Source of the DNA: Deltaproteobacteria bacterium
Lineage (GTDB): Bacteria; Desulfobacterota; SM23-61
Direction of reading: 5' to 3'
NCBI GenBank assembly: GCA_016234425.1
Contig: JACRCA010000424.1
Span: 1-9,075, forward strand
DNA length: 9,075 nucleotides
The notes under the pieces: model-generated
Seen by the model: only the letters and a program-made list of their open reading frames with translations
Database searches by the model: none
What the model was told of the DNA's origin: nothing
Shown here: one piece after another, positions 6,796-9,075 of the stretch
How the letters are laid out: each line of letters opens with the position of its first letter
Position numbering within the stretch: position 1 is the first letter of the stretch
Made by a program: the position numbers and the translations under genes

Positions 6796-7704
6796 CTATA
6801 CCCTGCAGACCTTCCTAAAGTTACACCCGAGGCTTACGCGTTCATCCTCTATCTTGCTGAATCGATCCTCATCCAAAGGGATATTATTCTCGGGATCTAA
6901 TAAAAGGGATTGCATATCCTTGATGCTTCCCAGGATGTAGCCCTTGATGTCTTCAACTTCTCCATGGGTCACTGAAAACTCAGCAACCTTGTTAAAGGAG
7001 AGGTTATACTCAATTATCCTGAGGGCCTGAGGAGGGATATGCCATTTCTCCATAGCATAGAACGCATAACAGGAAAGCTGGATGGAGAGGTCTTCAGGAA
7101 TGCTCTTGCCTGTTTTCCAGTCGTAGATGAGAATATTGCCTCCTTTTCTGATGGCACAGTCAATCATTAAATTGATCTTAATGTTATCCAGACGAAAAGA
7201 TGAGAATTCCTCCACTTCCAGCCACCCATCTCTGGGATGCGATTTTATGCCCCCATAGATATCAGAGGCATAAAAGTTTTTAAGGCAGGTCTCCACATTT
7301 TTGGCCATCTCTTTCCATTGTTCGTTGGTTACTTCTATTCCATATTCATGTTCAAAAAGGGCGCAAGTTCTAGGATTTTTCAGGTAGTTTCTCGCCCTGG
7401 AAGAGCGAAATTCAGACCTCATCAGTTTGAGGGTGATGGAAATAATTTCATCAACGGGAAGAACTTTGATCCCCCTTCGAATATTGTTCAGGCTTCTTTG
7501 GATACATTCATGAACTTTCTCTCCGGCCCAGGCATGGCGGTTTTTAAGGTTCTTAAGAATATAGATCTGCCGGGTTCTTTCCGGAGCATCCTCAAGCCAG
7601 CCATTCCAATAGCCATAATAGGCAAACCAGTACTGTCTGGGGCAGGTTTTGAAGACTTCGTCCCTGGTTTTTGACCAGGAGAATTCATTTTTCAGTTCAG
7701 TCAT
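6796..7704 (-). CDS. Stand-alone PD-(D/E)XK (RecB-like) nuclease-superfamily protein
   Basis: A 302-residue protein of the RecB/Cas4-like PD-(D/E)XK nuclease family, which cuts DNA using Mg2+ or Mn2+. Visible elements: an N-terminal FSWSKTRDEVFKTCPRQYWF block with Cys21, His65 in AGEKVHE, Asp182 in LMIDCAI, Asp195 and Lys197 in YDWKTGK, and Gln209/Tyr213 in QLSCYAF, which is the usual RecB Q...Y motif. The active-site set is therefore complete. The C-terminus GCNFRKVC carries Cys294 and Cys300. Related proteins normally have Cys-x2-Cys-x5-Cys there, completing an iron-sulfur site with the N-terminal Cys, but the first of the three is Ser291 here. The ATG at 7704 is fixed by an immediately preceding in-frame TAA, and only a weak ribosome-binding site is seen. 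No helicase, CRISPR array or cas gene is nearby, so a DNA-repair or defence role is open. Confidence 0.88.
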   Translation of the reverse strand: MTELKNEFSWSKTRDEVFKTCPRQYWFAYYGYWNGWLEDAPERTRQIYILKNLKNRHAWAGEKVHECIQRSLNNIRRGIKVLPVDEIISITLKLMRSEFRSSRARNYLKNPRTCALFEHEYGIEVTNEQWKEMAKNVETCLKNFYASDIYGGIKSHPRDGWLEVEEFSSFRLDNIKINLMIDCAIRKGGNILIYDWKTGKSIPEDLSIQLSCYAFYAMEKWHIPPQALRIIEYNLSFNKVAEFSVTHGEVEDIKGYILGSIKDMQSLLLDPENNIPLDEDRFSKIEDERVSLGCNFRKVCRV

Positions 7705-8055
7705 CGGTTACCAATATTTCAGCGAGGTGGTGTTGTAAAAGCAGGGCGTCGTTTCTCTTGTTCAATTATTTCCTGCTTATTTTTATAATACCATATTACC
7801 TTTATGGAAATATATTTTGGGGGAAAATTTAGAATGGAACAAAAATTAGCAGGATAACCCGATCAATGGTAGATACTTTATCATATCCCCAGAGTAAGGG
7901 AATAAACGGAACACGTCCCCAACCTCACCTTCCCGGAAATGAAACCAAAGACAAAGAGCTGACTTAATTTTTAAGTCAGCTCATGGCCATTGATCTCTTA
8001 TTACTCTGCCGGGAAAAAAATGATCGCAAAAAATGAAAGGAAAAGCTGGCGCTGA
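7705..8055. other. Intergenic region before the transposase remnant
   Basis: No convincing gene is present. The left part should contain the promoter of the minus-strand nuclease gene; TATTAT or TATAAA on the complement near 7785-7791 could be a -10, without a good -35. A segment near 7899-7920 (AATAAACGGAACACGTCCCC) is of a type I associate with the margins of RAYT transposase genes in deltaproteobacteria, which is a weak memory-based link. The perfect palindrome at 7956-7982 is listed separately. An in-frame ATG at 8020 precedes the pseudogene but is interrupted by TGA at 8053. Confidence 0.5.
7956..7982. repeat. Perfect 12-bp-arm palindrome
   Basis: GAGCTGACTTAA (7956-7967) and TTAAGTCAGCTC (7971-7982) flank a TTT loop with no mismatch. 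On the minus strand the hairpin would be followed by TTTGTCTTTGG, a T-rich tail that could make it an intrinsic terminator in that direction. However, no intact minus-strand gene ends there. Its position 74 nt before a RAYT transposase remnant also fits a REP-type palindrome of the kind such transposases mobilise. Confidence 0.65.
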
Positions 8056-8382
8056 GTGTTTTTGCGCAGGAGGGTATCGGATTTGCCCTCGCTGGCCAGG
8101 GAGATCGTTAAAGCGGAAGGGATCGCGGAGTCTGAGTTGAGACCGGGGGGTAGGAGCAAGAGGGTATCGAAGGCAAGGAAGCCGTTTTGCCAGTTGGCCG
8201 TGAAGAGAATGGGGCATCCGGAGGCAGAGGTTGCGCGCTTTTTGGGGGTGACAACTTCAGCAGTGAGTCGATCGGCAAATTCTGCTGATATACCCGAGCC
8301 CAGCCGATATATAGATCAATTCGGAAAAAATGTTCTCCTTCTTCACATATCCCTTTTGAAAGCACCGTTAATCGAATTTTGA
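8056..8382 (+). pseudogene. REP-associated (RAYT/Y1-type) transposase C-terminal remnant
   Basis: The frame encodes the C-terminal DNA-binding segment that follows the HUH/Y1 catalytic domain in REP-associated tyrosine transposases: DLPSLAREIVKAEGI (9-23), SELRPGGRSKRVSKAR (26-41), then CQLAVKRMGHPEAEVARFLG and VTTSAVSRSAN (45-75), a DnaA-like helix-turn-helix. The catalytic domain with its HUH motif and tyrosine is absent. Reading the frame backwards, TGA at 8053-8055 interrupts a possible extension to an ATG at 8020. GTG at 8056 has AAAGGAAAAG at a poor distance and is probably not a real start. Homology seems to fade after residue 86 (RYI), and the last 22 residues look like read-through into unrelated sequence. 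It could be an expressed small HTH protein, but decay is more likely. Confidence 0.62.
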
Positions 8383-8471
8383 AGGTTTGACCCCAAATAC
8401 CTTCTCGCTCACCAACTCATGGCTCTGGGGAGAAATATCATAGTACAAATGGGCAGCCGTTAATTCATCAT

Positions 8472-8488
8472 GACTGAAAAATTCAGTC
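8472..8488. repeat. Short perfect palindrome
   Basis: GACTGAA (8472-8478) and TTCAGTC (8482-8488) are separated by AAA. It lies 90 nt after the end of the transposase-remnant frame. It has no T-tract on either side and no gene that it would terminate. Function unknown. Confidence 0.55.
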
Positions 8489-8634
8489 AGGAAGGATAAG
8501 AATTATTAAGATTGTACGCCAAGCCACGGATTCTACTACCGATACCTCTACAACACTCTGGAGCTCTATCAGATACCTACCAGCGCCGCGTGGACGCAGG
8601 TCGCTAAAGCTTCTCGTTGAAGATGATCGGAAAA

Positions 8635-8650
8635 TCCCGCCTTGGCGGGA
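8635..8650. repeat. 7-bp perfect hairpin adjoining intron-like segment
   Basis: TCCCGCC (8635-8641) and GGCGGGA (8644-8650) surround TT. It immediately precedes, and its right arm overlaps, the segment resembling group II intron domain V. The hairpin occupies the place where the 5' half of domain V would be expected, suggesting a rearranged or truncated element. Confidence 0.5.
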
Positions 8651-8730
8651 GAAAACTGAACGTCCGGTTTGATGAGGGGGAGTTGGGGATAGGGCATTAG
8701 CCATTACGCCAGCTTTCTACTCTACCCCCA
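8647..8730 (+). mobile_element. Possible group II intron 3'-end remnant (domain V/VI-like)
   Basis: GAAAACTGAACGTCCGGTTT (8651-8670) fits the 3' half of group II intron domain V, whose consensus is a GAAA-containing loop followed by a strand ending ACGTxCGGTT(C/T). The 5' half with the AGC triad (GAGCCGG...) is missing. Directly after it, GATGAGGGGG and CTCTACCCCC (paired G8676-8680 with C8725-8729) could form a domain-VI-like stem. No reverse transcriptase frame is present. It is therefore at most a truncated, inactive element. The alternative is a conserved mobile-element sequence of another kind. Confidence 0.4.
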
Positions 8731-8854
8731 CACTGCGGCAGGACTTTCACCTGCGAGATAGACAACATTAGGGTCCGCACGAAGATGCGACCACAGCCCT
8801 GATTTGATTGTCGAACCCCGACACCGAAAACCCCGGAAATGGTCTCTTTAGGTC

Positions 8855-8890
8855 TTGACGGATTGGCGAATTGTAGTGTATTGTAATACA
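8855..8890 (+). promoter_or_regulatory. Promoter with overlapping palindromic operator of RHH gene
   Basis: TTGACG (8855-8860) as -35 and TGTATT (8877-8882) as -10 are 16 bp apart. The -10 is the left arm of a perfect inverted repeat, TGTATT-GT-AATACA (8877-8890), preceded by a further TGTA at 8872-8875 region. Ribbon-helix-helix antitoxins typically repress their own promoters by binding short TGTA-type inverted or direct repeats, so this is a plausible autoregulatory operator directly before the GGAGG ribosome-binding site. Confidence 0.55.
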
Positions 8891-8901
8891 GGAGGTGCTG
8901 T

Positions 8902-9075
8902 ATGCGATCCGTTTTATCCATCAGCTTGCCGAGGAAGGTGGCCGCCGACCTGGATGAATTTGCCAGAAGCACGGGCCGGAACAAAAGTGATATTGTGAAG
9001 GAATCGCTCATGATCTATCTTTGGGAAGCCCGATTCCAGAAGGCCCGCAGGCGCCTTGGTGTAAGGGCCAAGAGA
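8902..9075 (+). CDS. Ribbon-helix-helix (CopG-like) antitoxin-type protein, partial
   Basis: The first 58 codons of a gene that runs off the window. The start is ATG 8902, with GGAGG (8891-8895) 6 nt upstream. Residues 3-9 (SVLSISL) would form the N-terminal DNA-binding beta strand. Helix 1 is PRKVAADLDEFARSTG and helix 2 NKSDIVKESLMIYLWEARF, with the G-R-N-K-S-D-I-V-K-E turn typical of RHH proteins. The basic tail FQKARRRLGVRAKR resembles RHH antitoxins that pair with PIN-domain or RelE/ParE toxins; in my recollection a PIN-family toxin commonly follows this subtype. In such systems the antitoxin neutralises the toxin and represses the operon. The toxin gene itself is outside the window, so the toxin-antitoxin assignment is an inference. 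A solitary RHH regulator is the alternative. Confidence 0.85.
   Translation, partial: MRSVLSISLPRKVAADLDEFARSTGRNKSDIVKESLMIYLWEARFQKARRRLGVRAKR

Larger units (their letters stand above)
8383..8854. other. Accessory intergenic region with mobile-element debris
   Basis: No intact gene is seen between the transposase remnant and the RHH gene. From left to right it holds: TTGACCCCAAATACCTTC (8387-8404), similar to a stretch at 4775-4792; a perfect palindrome (8472-8488); an open but start-less frame at 8510-8620 whose translation looks protein-like; a short hairpin (8635-8650); the intron-like segment (8647-8730); and a small inverted repeat GCAGG/CCTGC (8738-8754). Confidence 0.55.

Noticed and set aside
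6765..6830. AAGGAGG followed by a protein-like plus-strand reading (EEVRQVSYTLQTF)
   Set aside because: No start codon follows the purine-rich site, and the stretch is antisense to the C-terminus of the nuclease gene.
8674..8699. Similarity of the G-rich stretch to the tail of the palindrome at 23-50
   Set aside because: Both are low-complexity G runs, and the palindromic part is absent at the second site, so common origin cannot be argued.
8697..9011. Minus-strand open frame across the RHH promoter and gene start
   Set aside because: It is antisense to the RHH gene with its strong ribosome-binding site, and the remainder covers the non-coding debris.
1..9075. CRISPR arrays, tRNA or rRNA genes, complete insertion sequences
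   Set aside because: No regularly spaced direct repeats, no cloverleaf-like or rRNA-like segments, and no intact transposase were seen on either strand.

Overview
The window looks like a chromosomal segment of an anaerobic, moderate-GC bacterium, most plausibly a deltaproteobacterium (Desulfobacterota, Syntrophobacterales-like). This is inferred from the gene set: a LarA-type racemase, a GTP-dependent PEP carboxykinase, a Cys-rich DUF3795 protein, a PA2779-family protein, GC-rich palindromic repeats and decayed transposase remnants. No marker gene proves the taxonomy.

Layout: a GC-rich palindrome (10-33) precedes a LarA-family nickel racemase gene (85-1524, +). Four genes follow on the minus strand, converging on it: a small secreted and membrane-anchored PA2779-family protein (1579-1968), an inner-membrane coiled-coil M23 peptidoglycan endopeptidase with a TTG start (2134-3096), an HD-domain phosphohydrolase (3368-3949) and a DUF3795 cysteine-rich protein with a C-terminal zinc ribbon (4056-4505). 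A 475-nt gap (4506-4980) contains three nested complementary segments that could form a structured RNA. It leads into pckG (4981-6762, +), which converges on a stand-alone PD-(D/E)XK nuclease gene (6796-7704, -).

The right end (7705-8900) is accessory and decayed. It holds two perfect short palindromes, the C-terminal helix-turn-helix part of a REP-associated (Y1/RAYT-type) transposase as a pseudogene, and a stretch whose core resembles the 3' half of group II intron domain V followed by a domain-VI-like hairpin. The window ends inside a ribbon-helix-helix (RHH) antitoxin-type gene (8902 onward). That gene has a consensus-like promoter and a perfect palindrome over its -10, a typical autoregulated toxin-antitoxin arrangement; the partner toxin would lie beyond the window.

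The genes do not form one pathway. LarA-like and PckG both belong to three- and four-carbon organic acid metabolism (2-hydroxyacid racemisation; oxaloacetate to PEP) but are not co-transcribed. The minus-strand genes could form one or two transcripts for envelope and unknown functions. I see no complete new defence or mobile system. The best leads are the nested inverted repeats at 4648-4783, the nuclease with an incomplete iron-sulfur cysteine set, the PEPCK with Ser in place of the P-loop Cys, and the intron-like remnant near 8650-8730.
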